A DNA stretch of 64,000 nt from Verrucomicrobiaceae bacterium. GTDB taxonomy: Bacteria; Verrucomicrobiota; Verrucomicrobiia; Verrucomicrobiales; Akkermansiaceae. Below the pieces are notes generated by a model that made no database searches, had not been told where the DNA came from, and saw nothing but the letters and a program-made list of their open reading frames with translations. Position numbers and translations under genes: made by a program. This document shows, one piece after another, positions 43,801-52,182 of the stretch (positions within the stretch are counted from its first letter, which is position 1; each line of letters begins with the position of its first letter). The stretch is from positions 62,001-126,000 of the forward strand of contig JAIXOR010000051.1 of assembly GCA_027486655.1 (NCBI GenBank), given 5' to 3'.

Positions 43801-46800
43801 GGCCGGTAGTCCTGTCGCGCTGAAAGTGACTGGATCCTCCGACGTCGATACAATCTGGTAACTGAAGCTTTGCCCGGCCGGAGCTTGGTGCGTTGCGGCC
43901 AGAAGCTGTGGCAGGGCGGATGCCAATCGCGTCACCGTAACCGTGTAGATCTTCTGGGTTACGCCGTCCTGAGCGGTCACACGCACATTGATCGTATTAC
44001 TGCCCACATTGAGTGGCAGAGAAGCGCTGGGGCTGCTCGAGCTAACGGTGGCATACGTTCCAGCGTTGATCCGCACGGCAAGGATCGCGTTGGCGTCGGA
44101 GCTTGTCGGGGTGACCGTGATGGATGCATTCGAATTGGCTACAATTGCGGCGTAACTGATGGTGGCACTGTCAAACGCCGGGCTTAGCGTGCCTTTGCTG
44201 GAAGTTAGACTGCTCAGATCCGCATTGTTACTCAAGGTGGCAGTGAAAGTTCCACCAGTGCTGGTGGCGGCCCCATCGACATTGGTTGCGGTTAGGCGAT
44301 AGTAGTAGGTCGTTCCGGGGTTAAGACCGGTGAGCACGGCGGAGACGTTCTGTGGCAACGTCCCATTGGACGAACTCAGGGTCACGCTCGCGCTGCTACC
44401 ATACGACAACGTGGTGCCGTATTCAAAAGCGGCCGTGGTCACGAAGCCGTTGGGGTTGACCGTGCCGTTGAGTGTCGCGCCACCACCGCCCAACCCGGTG
44501 ACACTTCCGAGCGTAAGAATGGGCTGAAAGCCTGCTTCGACTCCCTGAACGACTCGGGGATTATTGAGGTCGACTACATATACTTGTCCTGAATTGTTCA
44601 CCGAAACCCCCCTTGGATAATTGAATCGGGCGTTTTCGCCATAACCAACGCTGCACCCAGGAGAACCAGCTTTTCCACCTATGGTTGTAACCAATCCTTC
44701 CGGATTTAATTTGCGAATCAAGTGGTTGGCGGGACTGGCAACATAGACACAACCCGTGCTGTCCACCTCCAAACCTTCGAGAGAATAAAACCGAGCCGCG
44801 CTACCCGTGCCGTCTACATTTCCTGAACTTCCCGCCTTTCCCGCCAAGGTAGTCACCACACCCAAAGGGGTCACCTTGCGGATCGTGTAGTTGCCGCTGT
44901 CGGCAACATAAACGTTACCCGTGCTGTCCACCGAAATACCCGATGGCCCGTTGAATCGAGCGGCGGTGCCCGTGCCATCGGCACTTCCGCTGGTTAGTGC
45001 AGCGCCCGCCAGGGTAGTCACCACGCCGGCTGGAGTCACCTTCCGGATCGTGTGGTTAGAGCGATCGGCCACATAAACGTTGCCCGCGCTATCGACGGCC
45101 ACATCCGAAGGAGCTGAGAACCGCGCTGCATCGCCAGTGCCGTCCGCACTGCCACTGACATACTCAGTTCCAGCCAAGATTGTCACCACACCTCCTGAGG
45201 TTACCTTTTTGATGGATTGTCCACTGATCGCATAGAGATTGCCTGATGCATCTGACGATAGACCCCCGAACGTCAGGGAGCCGCCCCCCAGCAGGGTTGT
45301 CACGACTCCTGAATTGGTGATTTTGCGTAGCGATGGATCTCCGTAGGAAGAGACATAAATATTTCCTGTGCTGTCCACTTCCACGTCTTTCGTGCCGTTG
45401 AATCGTGCCGCCCTCCCCGTTCCGTCTACGGTCTCAAAAACAGCTGCGCTTCCAACCTGGGTGGTTACGACACCTGCCGATGTTACCTTGCGAATCGTGT
45501 GATTAAGACTATCCGCCACATAAACATTTCCAGCACCATCCACTGACATTCCTTGCGGAGAGAGGAATTTCGCAGCACTACCTGTTCCGTCAGTGCTTCC
45601 GCTGCTACTGCCCGCCAAAGTGGTGACCACACCGACTGGAGTAACCTTTCGGATTTTGTTGTAGTAGCTATCGGCCACATACAAATTGCCAGTGCTATCG
45701 ACGGTAATACCTGTAGGGTTATAGAATCGAGCGGAGCTTCCTGTACCATTGGAGCTTCCGCTACTGTAAGCCGTACCTGCCAAGGTTGTTACGACGCCGG
45801 CGGAAGTCACTTTCCGAACCGTGTGGGCATTTCTATCGGTGACATACACATTGCCTGATGAATCGACTGTCACTCCGTACAATTCACTAAACATGGCGGC
45901 GCTTCCTATACCATCAGTGCTGCCGCTGCTACCGCTGCCAGCCAATGTAGTGACCACGCCATTTTGTGACACTTTTCTTAACCTGGTTTGATCAGCTACA
46001 TAGACATTTCCTGAACTATCCACGGCGACAGCAGAGGGGTAGATAAAACGAGCGGCGGCACCAGTGCCGTCGGTGCTTCCCATAACGTTGTAACTTCCCG
46101 CCAGCGTTGTCACCTCACCAGCCGGCGTAACCTTGCGGATTGTGCGGCTCCATCCGCCAGCTACATAGACATTTCCCGAGTTGTCCACTGCAATACCAAG
46201 GGGCTTGTTAAACCGTGCAGCGCTGCCGACGCTGTCAGCGCCCCCGATCATCCTCGCTGTGCCCGCCAAAGTCGTTACAACACCAGACGAGTTAACCTTG
46301 CGTATTGTATGGTTCTCGGTATCAGCAACATAGATGTTACCCGAGCTGTCGATTGCCACGCCACTTGGGGTATTGAATGTGGCGTCAAGACTCATTCCAT
46401 CTGCCGAACCAAGGCCGCCGGTGCTACCTGCCAAGTGGCTCCAGAGGTAGGTGTTGCTGCTGGTGACCTGGCCTGACCCTGCAACCCGCGTAAGGGTGAT
46501 GTCATTGCCGGTCCCCCCGACGTAGCTGATGCGGAAAGTGAAGGTGTTTCCGCCGTAAGTGGCGGTTCGTGTGGCCCCTTCGGCAAGCCCGGTGAAGGTT
46601 CCGCTGATGGCACCGGTTCCTGTGTTGTTCACCAAGAGCAGCTGCTGCCCCGGAGTTGGAGAAAAGTTCAATGCGACCGTGAGTGTGCCGCTGGCGGTGT
46701 AGCTGCTTGCGGTGGCTCCCACTTCGTAGGGGGAATTGAAGGTCGCCGACAATGCACCGAAGGCTGTGGCTGCGCCGAGCAGGAGAGATCCAAGGGCCAC

Positions 46801-47034
46801 TGCGGGCTTGATGACCGGTTGGGCCCTGAAGAAACCCCTTTTCCCGAGCAAGCCTGCGTGGACGGGGTGCTCTTTGGAAACGAGACAGCGGGTTGCCAGC
46901 AAGCGGAGCGCGAAAGTCCGGAATCGCAATCCGGCGAGACGTCCCAGACCGGAGAAGGTTGGGGATCCAGGATTCCCGACCGGTGAACCTTCCGAATCGC
47001 GATTGGCGGAAGGCAGTACCTTGTGTGCACTCAT
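40819..47034 (-). CDS. Giant secreted NHL-repeat / Ig-like surface protein (2071 residues)
   Basis: A long Arg-rich leader precedes a hydrophobic export segment at about residues 75-95 (VALGSLLLGAATAFGA). At least eleven NHL repeats follow (about 215-840), each 'G(V/I).VDS.GN(V/L)YVAD..N.TIRKVT..GVVTTLAG'. After them come a fibronectin-like piece ('TYYYRLTATNVDGAA'), a cadherin-like beta-sandwich ('NADLSSLTSSKGTLSPAFDSATISYAA'), a second propeller-like part and several putative Ig domains ('GQPFSYQI.AT(N)SP(T)SF'). The end is 'ASRRFMRVRVLR', usual in Verrucomicrobia surface proteins. The true start may lie downstream of 47034 (for example a TTG just before 'LGKRGFF'). It is probably a surface or adhesive protein. 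Confidence 0.85.
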   Translation of the reverse strand: MSAHKVLPSANRDSEGSPVGNPGSPTFSGLGRLAGLRFRTFALRLLATRCLVSKEHPVHAGLLGKRGFFRAQPVIKPAVALGSLLLGAATAFGALSATFNSPYEVGATASSYTASGTLTVALNFSPTPGQQLLLVNNTGTGAISGTFTGLAEGATRTATYGGNTFTFRISYVGGTGNDITLTRVAGSGQVTSSNTYLWSHLAGSTGGLGSADGMSLDATFNTPSGVAIDSSGNIYVADTENHTIRKVNSSGVVTTLAGTARMIGGADSVGSAARFNKPLGIAVDNSGNVYVAGGWSRTIRKVTPAGEVTTLAGSYNVMGSTDGTGAAARFIYPSAVAVDSSGNVYVADQTRLRKVSQNGVVTTLAGSGSSGSTDGIGSAAMFSELYGVTVDSSGNVYVTDRNAHTVRKVTSAGVVTTLAGTAYSSGSSNGTGSSARFYNPTGITVDSTGNLYVADSYYNKIRKVTPVGVVTTLAGSSSGSTDGTGSAAKFLSPQGMSVDGAGNVYVADSLNHTIRKVTSAGVVTTQVGSAAVFETVDGTGRAARFNGTKDVEVDSTGNIYVSSYGDPSLRKITNSGVVTTLLGGGSLTFGGLSSDASGNLYAISGQSIKKVTSGGVVTILAGTEYVSGSADGTGDAARFSAPSDVAVDSAGNVYVADRSNHTIRKVTPAGVVTTLAGAALTSGSADGTGTAARFNGPSGISVDSTGNVYVADSGNYTIRKVTPLGVVTTLAGKAGSSGNVDGTGSAARFYSLEGLEVDSTGCVYVASPANHLIRKLNPEGLVTTIGGKAGSPGCSVGYGENARFNYPRGVSVNNSGQVYVVDLNNPRVVQGVEAGFQPILTLGSVTGLGGGGATLNGTVNPNGFVTTAAFEYGTTLSYGSSASVTLSSSNGTLPQNVSAVLTGLNPGTTYYYRLTATNVDGAATSTGGTFTATLSNNADLSSLTSSKGTLSPAFDSATISYAAIVANSNASITVTPTSSDANAILAVRINAGTYATVSSSSPSASLPLNVGSNTINVRVTAQDGVTQKIYTVTVTRLASALPQLLAATHQAPAGQSFSYQIVSTSEDPVTFSATGLPAGLTLNASTGIISGTVAVAGTYSVTTTVSNGSEQSSATLTLVVSTSALPFLNEPGVIRACIGQGLNHDFGAANSPAAAGVLGLPPGLFQYDRNDDGVNDAIGGSPIAAGTFRVAFWAENSLGRTERSAIIHVTKPAVATSSQMLEGLDGRALVKDRFGNTYLGAHFYNSAVTVGGTTYTLPSAGQGTLIVKVSPTGQVLWSYQLSVDGFCDLSKIAVDSAGNVIACGQLYGGISMFEGTAVSGEQLFVLKLSTGGTRTWARVQGVGGGNVSCGALAIDGSDNIWFGGWFIGSLGFSNGTTLTSSSLEGANNGYVAGYSATGTLVSPRMFGSTSVCQIYSIAADPQGPGIFVAGNFSGNVIVPGSGANPSITLTHPSGNAAQPTFVACIGGATAGAHWAKQLPDGDIWSERNCLTADASGGLYLAGRYANPPPSDPLPENSIALPGIRNGGAFLAKLSASTTFGLKWIKDLPGSGLPAIAFDGSHSLYLENNDYGGSFDKIAYNGNSGRYLAKFNQDGEAIWVRDSMNASNNNYPLLAFDSGGNLSLSALSDGTSPLSTGDHSASGAGTGLFLLGNPPAASAGSLPAISSSLNQTWVASRNSNREYTYQITGTNSPTSYWASDLPMGIQFDESTGLITARPSEPGTYTSTIWAMNAAGYGSATLTVTVTPDPDPEITSPATATATVGQPFSYQIAATNSPTSFSAYGPGVAGGLPDGLSFNATSGLIQGTPILAGQTFFVVRASNANGDGSLFVTLTVAGNPAIVPPTVQAGSITATVGQPLSYQIQATGALRYGATSAGSSASGLTCDRSTGIISWTPASAGTYTITLQGINGGGVTSALLQITVSPANGGGGAIGSWRQQYFGSDQNSGNSADLATPDGDGIPNLVKYALLMTPGQNGSSRLPQAEMTGATGNRRLALSFQRDPSRNDVTIVVEAQSALGGAWTEIARSTNGADFTGAASVSETAGDNGARRVSVGDVVTNASRRFMRVRVLR

Positions 47035-47067
47035 TCTCGTGGTTTATCGAAATCGGCATCCAGCGTA

Positions 47068-47087
47068 AATGGGTCGGATCACCCATT
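47068..47087. promoter_or_regulatory. Palindrome shared with 39829-39868, upstream of the giant NHL gene
   Basis: AATGGGT-CGGATC-ACCCATT. On the minus strand, the 23 bases including the trailing TTAC match the core of the 39829-39868 palindrome except at two centre positions. It lies about 30 bases upstream of the 47034 start and between that gene and the divergent FHA-LuxR regulator gene, a natural place for an operator. No other clear copy was noticed in the window. Confidence 0.6.
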
Positions 47088-47275
47088 GAGTCAGCCTCTT
47101 GTTTCTGCTAGGGCTTCGTTTTGAGCGCTTTCAAGATCCATCGGCCGCTGTCCCGGCACCGGAATCACGGCACCCTTCACAACGTGGCGTGCCGTCCGGA
47201 ATGCGGAATGGATTCACGATCGCCAACAAGACAACTGATCTTCCCCACCAGCGCGGAAGAACCTGAAACCCCACC

Positions 47276-48121
47276 ATGTCGCAAGTGATCCTGAACTTTG
47301 AGTCTTCGGACGGAACCATGTTGTCCGCCACCGGGGTGCCCTGTTTGATCGGGCGTTCTCCGTCTTGTGCGGTGCGGGTTTCCTCGCCGGAGGTTTCCCG
47401 GCGGCATGCGGTGATCCTTCGGGACGGTCGGGATTGGTGGCTGGTCGACTGTGGTTCGAGGGGGGGCACCTGGTTGAACAACACACGGATCGGGAACGCG
47501 GTGAAGTTGGTGCACGGCGATTTCATCGGGGTCGGACTGGTGAGCCTGCGTTTTCTCCCGGGCAGCGATGCGGGAGGAGCGGCGGGCGGCAGGGATCCGG
47601 CGATTGAGACCACGCGACCGGGTGAGGCCGAATGGTTGGTCACCAGCGAGACGGCGGTGCTGTGGGTGGACGATCGGGGTGCGATTCTGGGCCTGACGCC
47701 AACGGCCAGACTTTGGTTGAGCGCTTTTTTCGATGGATTTGGCGATCGTCTACCTGCCTGTCTGATGGATTGGGTCCAGGCAGACTCACCGTCAAGAGTG
47801 CCTTATGAGAGGAAGGTGGGAGAGGAGCGGCTGCGGGTGAATGCCTGCGAGGATCCACAGGGCGGGAGGATGCTGGTGTTGAGCCGGTTGAAACCGGCTT
47901 TCGGAGTGGAAGCGCTGAGACGGATGGGATTGAGCAAGGCCGAGGCGCTGTTGGTGCCGTGGCTGATTCGAGGCAAGCGCAACGAGGAAATGGCGATGAT
48001 TGTGGGCATTTCCCCGAAAACGGTGGAGAAGCAGGTGGCCAGCATTCTGTCCAAGCTCAAAGTGGAGACCCGGACCGCGGCTGCCTGGAGCATCATCGAA
48101 CTGACCGGCGCCCATTGGTGA
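47276..48121 (+). CDS. FHA-domain LuxR-type transcriptional regulator
   Basis: The 281-residue protein has an N-terminal FHA domain with its phosphothreonine-binding residues: G26-R27 ('CLIGRSPSC'), 'EVSRRHAVIL' (S41, R42, H44) and 'GGTWLNNTRI' (N68). The middle region (about 115-205) may be a degenerate sensor domain. The C-terminal LuxR/GerE helix-turn-helix is 'GLSKAEALLVPWLIRGKRNEEMAMIVGISPKTVEKQVASILSKLKV' (about 220-268). FHA fused directly to a LuxR domain, next to a Ser/Thr kinase gene that converges 15 bases away, suggests phosphorylation-controlled transcription. It is divergent from the giant surface-protein gene and could regulate it. Confidence 0.85.
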   Translation: MSQVILNFESSDGTMLSATGVPCLIGRSPSCAVRVSSPEVSRRHAVILRDGRDWWLVDCGSRGGTWLNNTRIGNAVKLVHGDFIGVGLVSLRFLPGSDAGGAAGGRDPAIETTRPGEAEWLVTSETAVLWVDDRGAILGLTPTARLWLSAFFDGFGDRLPACLMDWVQADSPSRVPYERKVGEERLRVNACEDPQGGRMLVLSRLKPAFGVEALRRMGLSKAEALLVPWLIRGKRNEEMAMIVGISPKTVEKQVASILSKLKVETRTAAAWSIIELTGAHW

Positions 48122-48136
48122 ACGGCGGAATCTCTG

Positions 48137-49786
48137 TTAGATAGCGCGGATGCGGACATGCCGGAAGCGGGCCTCGATCCATGGTCCGTAATAGAGCATC
48201 ATCTTGAGTCCGATCCCACCGCTCAGGCGTCTTGAGTCCGGATCATCATCGATGCAGTCCACAATGGTGATGCCATTGAGTTGGTGAACAAGACGGTTCT
48301 TCACGGCGCGGATCGTGAGGTCGTTCCAGCCGAGATTCCGGTAGGCCTGTTTCAGGCTTTCCTCGTCGGTGACATGACCCAGCAGTTCCGGCTTGCGGCT
48401 TCCAGCCTCACAGGTATAGCGGACCTTTTGAGTGGGTCGTGCCAGCATGTCCCGGCCACCGATTTCCCGAAGGCCGCAGTTGTATTTCCATATCGGTTCG
48501 AAATCGAGATCATATGAGACCGTGGAAGGGTTCTGGCCGATGCGGTATCGGACACCGAGGTTTCCGGCATCGGTTTCCGGCAGTTTGAGGCGCACTTGGA
48601 GACGAAGTTCGAAGTCATCGGGAACCGGGCCCGTCCATTCGAGGAACTCCTTGCGCCAATTGCTGGCATCGGCCATTCGGAGGGCTTCGAGGCGGCCGCA
48701 GATGGCGCCGTCCTCAACCTTCCACGCCTGGGGGTGGCCCCGCCAACCGTTCAGGGTCTTCCCATCGAAGATCGGTTTGAATCCGGCTTCGGTTTGCAGA
48801 GGCCGGTTCCGGTTTGCGATCACCGGCACTGCCCCGCAAAGGGCGAAGCCGAGTCCACAGCCCGTGAGGGTGATGAGTGCTTTGCGGCGGCCGGCGTCAG
48901 AGTCCGATTCCTTCTCCAGCATCGCAGCGAGGGCGGCGGCCGATGACGGGCGGCGCGAAGCATCTTTGGCAAGGCAGGCCGATAGGATGCGGACCACCGC
49001 CCGGGGGATGGGGTTGACGACGCCGCGCTGCTTTTGATGCGCGATGACGGAAGGGGCCGTCGTGTTGAGAATCTGGTGAACCAGATGCCCGGTGGAGAAT
49101 GGCGGGCTGCCGACCAGAAGCGTGTGAAGCGTTGCGCCTGTGGCATAGAGATCGTCCGCTGGTTCCGGAGGAGCTCCGTTGATCTGCTGCGGGCTCATGA
49201 ATGCCAGCGTTCCGCTTGAAACCATTTCCACCGTACGGGTCAACTCGACCTGGGATTGCGAGGTGAGTGCCGCACAGCCGAAGTCGACGAGCTTGAGCCG
49301 GCCAGTCTCGCTGACGAGGAGATTGGAAGGCTTCAGATCGCGGTGGACGACTCCTTTTGAGTGAGCATGGTCCAAGGCGCTGCAAAGCTGGAGGGCGAGC
49401 GGTTTGAGGAGTTGCCAAGAAAGAATCCCGCCATGCCTGTCCGCCAGTGCTGCCAGACTCGGGCCGTCGATTTTTTCCATTTCGATCAAGGCACGGCCAT
49501 CGTCACCGGAATGGATGCCGTGCACCTTCACGATGTGGGGGTGAGAGAGTTCCATCAGCAGTTTGCCCTCCGTTTCCAGGGAGCAACGGGTCGGGTGGAT
49601 GCCGTGCAGGATCTTCAAAGCGACGGTACGCGCGTCGCATCGGGCCTCCCAGACTTCGCCCATGGATCCGGCTCCCAGCCTGCGAAGCAGCTGATAGCGG
49701 TCCGGCATCCGAAGGGCCTGGTTTGCAGCTGGCGTCATTACGACATCCATTCGGTTAGGAACGAGGTGCTCCTTTTGGAATGGCAT
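48137..49786 (-). CDS. Membrane Ser/Thr protein kinase fused to an extracellular DUF1080 domain
   Basis: The 549-residue protein has an N-terminal Hanks-type kinase (about 31-292): Gly loop 'LGAGSMGEVW', K58 in 'VALKIL', catalytic 'HRDLKPSN' (D150), 'VDFG' (D168) and 'SPQQ' in place of APE. One transmembrane helix follows (about 303-323, ITLTGCGLGFALCGAVPVIA). A DUF1080 / 3-keto-disaccharide hydrolase-type beta-sandwich (about 336-549) then starts 'FKPIFDGKTLNGWRGHPQAWKVEDGAICG'. By topology the DUF1080 part is outside the membrane and may sense or bind sugar. It converges with the FHA-LuxR gene, whose FHA could read kinase phosphorylation. ATG at 49786; downstream Mets at residues 13, 17 and 27 are possible. 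Confidence 0.88.
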   Translation of the reverse strand: MPFQKEHLVPNRMDVVMTPAANQALRMPDRYQLLRRLGAGSMGEVWEARCDARTVALKILHGIHPTRCSLETEGKLLMELSHPHIVKVHGIHSGDDGRALIEMEKIDGPSLAALADRHGGILSWQLLKPLALQLCSALDHAHSKGVVHRDLKPSNLLVSETGRLKLVDFGCAALTSQSQVELTRTVEMVSSGTLAFMSPQQINGAPPEPADDLYATGATLHTLLVGSPPFSTGHLVHQILNTTAPSVIAHQKQRGVVNPIPRAVVRILSACLAKDASRRPSSAAALAAMLEKESDSDAGRRKALITLTGCGLGFALCGAVPVIANRNRPLQTEAGFKPIFDGKTLNGWRGHPQAWKVEDGAICGRLEALRMADASNWRKEFLEWTGPVPDDFELRLQVRLKLPETDAGNLGVRYRIGQNPSTVSYDLDFEPIWKYNCGLREIGGRDMLARPTQKVRYTCEAGSRKPELLGHVTDEESLKQAYRNLGWNDLTIRAVKNRLVHQLNGITIVDCIDDDPDSRRLSGGIGLKMMLYYGPWIEARFRHVRIRAI

Positions 49787-50007
49787 CCCTTCCGAAAGGT
49801 CCGGGGCCGCATGAGGTGAAGAAAATCCGTCAATAGGCCTTTGTTATGGAAAGCCCGTTCGCCGTGTAAAGGCGACACAACCTAAGGAAAATGCAATTCC
49901 TGCATCATGGATGATTGGCAAAGACGCTCCCTCGGCCGATGCAAGATCATCCATTAGAAGTCATGGCATCCGGGATCGGGGAAAGAGCCCGAACCCGGGC
50001 TTGCGGC

Positions 50008-51999
50008 TCAGGGTGGCGGTTGGAGGGCATCGGAGTAGCGGAGGCCGCGGGTGTCGCCGATGGGGATGAAGGTGAACATCCATTTCCAATCGCTCTTGCG
50101 GTGGGGCACCTTGATGAGGATCTCGTTCCAGCCGCGTTTCAGGTGGATGCGCGTGGGCTCGCGGAAGAAGTAGTCCTCGTTGGTGAAGGGGGTCTCGTCA
50201 TCCTTCACGAGAGGAGAGGCGTTTTCCCAGAGAGGCGGCGGCACGAGGGAGCCGTTGATGCGGATCCAGGGTTTTTTGGCATGCCACTCGCCCTGGTGGA
50301 AGATGGTGGCACCGCGGCGGTCGGAGCGGGAGCTGCCGTGAAAACCGATCCACGCGGGCATCTCCTGCTCCTTCGGCGACCAGATGTGGGTAAGGGCGTA
50401 GCAGGTGCCCTCCGCTTCTCTAACAGGAGCGCCGAATCCGAAGAAGTGTTTCAGATAGACCGTGGCCGCGCCGAAACGGCGGTCCATCCAGCGGTGCTCC
50501 ACGCCGTCGATCTGATAGGACTCGCGCAGTTCCTTTTCGACTTCGAAGGAGCGGTTCACATCCCCGCCGTGGGGAAGCGGGCCGAGGATGCGCCAGCGGA
50601 GGTCGGTCTGGCGGTGGTAGGGAAACTCGCGGCCCTCGAAGAAGCGATTCTTGTGATCGAGGAGGCGGCCTTCGAACTCGCGGAATCTTTCGAACTCAGG
50701 GCTGCCGGGCGGCGGGAGGTTGGCCCAGTAGGCCTCGCGATCATCGGTTTCCACTCCCCGCCAGAGGGATTCGGCGAAGGTCAGCATCGAGGGATAGACA
50801 GGGTTCTGGCGCAGTTGGTCGCGTTGGTTTCCGATGCGGATGTCCGGCCACGAGCAGAGCACGCCGCCCAGCGCGCGGTCATCGCCATGAGGGCGGCGGC
50901 AGGATTGCTGGAACAGGAAGGTGGAAACGCACTCGAAGGGATCCATGTGGTTGATGTAGGTGGATCGTGAATCGATGAACGGGTTTTGCGGCAGCGGGTT
51001 GGCGCGCGCCCAGAGTTGGGTGATGCGTTTCCGGTCCGACGGATCATCGATGCCGGGCCGCCACCCGATGACTTCGCGTCCGAGGCTGCGGACATGGGCG
51101 GCCATCTCCGGAAGGAAGGTGGCGTCCACTTTTTCAGCGGCGTCGCGCACTTCATCGGTGCCCAGATGGATGTAGGGCATCTCGGCGGGGCTGGCCAGGG
51201 AGGCCATCTCGGTGATGAGGTCCTTGAGGATGGCACGGCTTTCAGGAGCATTCATCGAGCGGATGCCGAGCGCCTTGCGAAAGGCCGAGCTATGCCCCGG
51301 CATGTCCATTTCCGGAATGAGCGTGATGCCACGCTCGCGGCAGTATCCGATGAGGTCTTTGAATTGCTCCCGGGTATAGCAAGCGCCGGGCTGCCGCGTC
51401 ATCGACGCGGGGTCGGTGACCTTGGGATGTATCCGGCTTTCCAACCGCCAGCCGGGATGATCGGTGAAGTGGAAGTGGAAGATGTTGAGCTTGTAGCGGG
51501 CCATCACCTCGATCTGTTCCTTGACCAGGTCCGGCGTCTGGAAATTGCGGCCCGTATCGAGCATGAAGCCGCGGATGGGAAACGCCGGCCAATCCTGCAC
51601 CGTGGCGCGGGTGAGCGAACCGGCATCGATCCACTGCCTCAGGGTTTCCGCGGCATGGATGAAACCGTTGCGTCCGGTGGAGGTGACGAGCACGTGATCC
51701 GCGGCGACTTCGATCCGATAGGCGCCATCGAATCCATGGGGGTTCTTCACGGCCCCGCGCACGAGTCGGATGGGTGCGGAAGCCCGGGCATCGGCCATGC
51801 TCGCTTGCAGTCCCGCTTCGCGCAGCACCTGGATCCACCGCGCCGCATCGGCGGGATCCTCGCAAGCCACCGGGCAGGATTGTGGCAGTTTCAGGCGGCC
51901 CTCACCCGTCTGGATTTCCCGCGGCATCGGTATGAGGGCGGGCAGCCCCGCGGAGACGGGGGAGAAGGCAAGCAGGAGGAGGGCGAAAACTCGGTTCAT
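50008..51999 (-). CDS. GH20 beta-N-acetylhexosaminidase
   Basis: The 663-residue protein has a signal peptide (about residues 1-17) and a GH20b N-terminal domain ('LIPMPREIQTGEGRLKL'). The TIM barrel holds 'PIRGFMLDTGRNF', 'LNIFHFHFTDHPGWRLES', 'ITLIPEMDMPGHSSAF' and the catalytic Asp-Glu pair D282-E283 in 'IHLGTDEVRD'. It removes terminal GlcNAc or GalNAc from glycans or chitin fragments by substrate-assisted catalysis. The C-terminal ~200 residues (from about 460) are an extra beta-rich part ending '...GLRYSDALQPPP'. Export suggests a periplasmic or surface role in glycan use. It stands alone; the 49787-50007 gap shows no gene. Confidence 0.92.
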   Translation of the reverse strand: MNRVFALLLLAFSPVSAGLPALIPMPREIQTGEGRLKLPQSCPVACEDPADAARWIQVLREAGLQASMADARASAPIRLVRGAVKNPHGFDGAYRIEVAADHVLVTSTGRNGFIHAAETLRQWIDAGSLTRATVQDWPAFPIRGFMLDTGRNFQTPDLVKEQIEVMARYKLNIFHFHFTDHPGWRLESRIHPKVTDPASMTRQPGACYTREQFKDLIGYCRERGITLIPEMDMPGHSSAFRKALGIRSMNAPESRAILKDLITEMASLASPAEMPYIHLGTDEVRDAAEKVDATFLPEMAAHVRSLGREVIGWRPGIDDPSDRKRITQLWARANPLPQNPFIDSRSTYINHMDPFECVSTFLFQQSCRRPHGDDRALGGVLCSWPDIRIGNQRDQLRQNPVYPSMLTFAESLWRGVETDDREAYWANLPPPGSPEFERFREFEGRLLDHKNRFFEGREFPYHRQTDLRWRILGPLPHGGDVNRSFEVEKELRESYQIDGVEHRWMDRRFGAATVYLKHFFGFGAPVREAEGTCYALTHIWSPKEQEMPAWIGFHGSSRSDRRGATIFHQGEWHAKKPWIRINGSLVPPPLWENASPLVKDDETPFTNEDYFFREPTRIHLKRGWNEILIKVPHRKSDWKWMFTFIPIGDTRGLRYSDALQPPP

Positions 52000-52084
52000 G
52001 GGGCGGGGCTATGCAGGCTGGTGGAACGCTCCCGATGGATCGGGTTTTTCCGGTTGGTTTCACCGACCAGGTCATGAACACGAA

Positions 52085-52119
52085 AAACCCCGTCGCGCGG
52101 TGGGGGCGCGACGGGGTTT
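52085..52119 (-). terminator. Strong intrinsic terminator after the 52183-53001 gene
   Basis: AAACCCCGTCGCGC (52085-52098) and its perfect complement (52106-52119) form a 14-bp stem. On the minus strand it is followed by a run of five T. The position, about 65 bases past the stop at 52183, fits termination of that gene; the stem may also slow readthrough in the other direction. Confidence 0.85.
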
Positions 52120-52182
52120 GGGGTATCGGGGAGAATTGGGGGAATTACGGGGAAAGCATCCGAAAGTCCTGATTGGCTGTGT

